Shown one piece after another: positions 5,672 to 5,885 of a stretch of DNA of 5,885 nucleotides. Numbering within the stretch: the first letter of the stretch is position 1; each line of letters opens with the position of its first letter. The stretch lies in assembly GCA_002392385.1 (NCBI GenBank), contig DGGX01000250.1, positions 1-5,885 on the forward strand, read 5' to 3'. Below the pieces are notes generated by a model. It did not search any database. It saw nothing but the letters and a program-made list of their open reading frames with translations, and was not told where the DNA came from. This stretch comes from Lachnospiraceae bacterium UBA3863. GTDB taxonomy: Bacteria; Bacillota; Clostridia; Lachnospirales; Lachnospiraceae. A program made the position numbers and the translations under genes.

Positions 5672-5885
5672 TGGACCATTTCAAACTTGTATCGGATTAC
5701 AAGCCTACCGGCGACCAGCCCCAGGCCATCGACGACCTGGTCAGAGGCTTCCGGGAGGGCAACCAGTTCCAGACCCTGCTGGGCGTCACCGGGTCCGGCA
5801 AGACCTTCACCATGGCCAACGTCATCCAGGCCCTGAACAGGCCCACCCTGATCATCAGCCACAACAAGACCCTGGCCGGCCAGCT
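5671..5885 (+). CDS. uvrB: UvrB, excinuclease ABC subunit B (N-terminal 71 residues, cut by window end)
   Basis: UvrB is the damage-verifying helicase-like subunit of nucleotide excision repair; it receives damaged DNA from UvrA and recruits UvrC for incision. The visible N-terminus matches the family: [10 protein letters not shown] (11-20), the Walker A stretch [11 protein letters not shown] (35-45, with K44 and T45 contacting nucleotide phosphates), TFTMANVI, and SHNKTLAGQ (63-71). The last motif is usually HNKTLAAQL, so the Ala-to-Gly change is a minor variant. The start has a good Shine-Dalgarno and is one base into the stop of the C39-like gene. The remaining roughly 600 residues (beta-hairpin, helicase motifs, UvrC-binding end) are outside the window. 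Identity is beyond reasonable doubt. Confidence 0.98.
   Translation, partial: MDHFKLVSDYKPTGDQPQAIDDLVRGFREGNQFQTLLGVTGSGKTFTMANVIQALNRPTLIISHNKTLAGQ

Overview
The window is a GC-rich stretch of bacterial DNA containing five protein genes, two of them cut by the window ends, arranged as two divergent transcription units around one intergenic region of about 265 bp. Strong purine-rich Shine-Dalgarno sites, sigma-A-like promoters, double zinc-ribbon and TPM-domain proteins, and very tight gene packing fit a GC-rich member of the Firmicutes (Clostridia-like). This placement is an inference from style and gene families; no taxonomic marker other than a short uvrB fragment is present.

Minus-strand unit (4851 down to 1). 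Behind an extended -10 promoter (4951-4978) lie three genes: a membrane-anchored protein with two CxxC zinc ribbons (3844-4851), a membrane-anchored TPM-domain protein with an extreme Gly/His tail (3026-3847, GTG start, GTGA overlap with the gene before), and, 27 bp further, at least 999 codons of a very large MscS-family mechanosensitive channel (2998 to beyond position 1). The first two genes look like the YdjG/YdjH pair that accompanies PspA in Bacillus subtilis. The channel carries two big extracytoplasmic sensory modules of Cache type before its pore. Together these suggest an envelope-stress or osmotic-sensing module in which a ligand-sensing channel works with YdjGH-like partners. This operon is the most interesting content of the window.

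Plus-strand unit (5117 to the end). From a second sigma-A-like promoter (5005-5033) runs a small protein with a C39-like papain fold (5117-5671), whose stop codon overlaps the start of uvrB (TGATG). Only the first 71 codons of uvrB, including the Walker A motif, are in the window.

No tRNA, rRNA, CRISPR array, insertion sequence or attachment site was seen. The long open frames on the opposite strand of each gene are codon-aligned antisense shadows.
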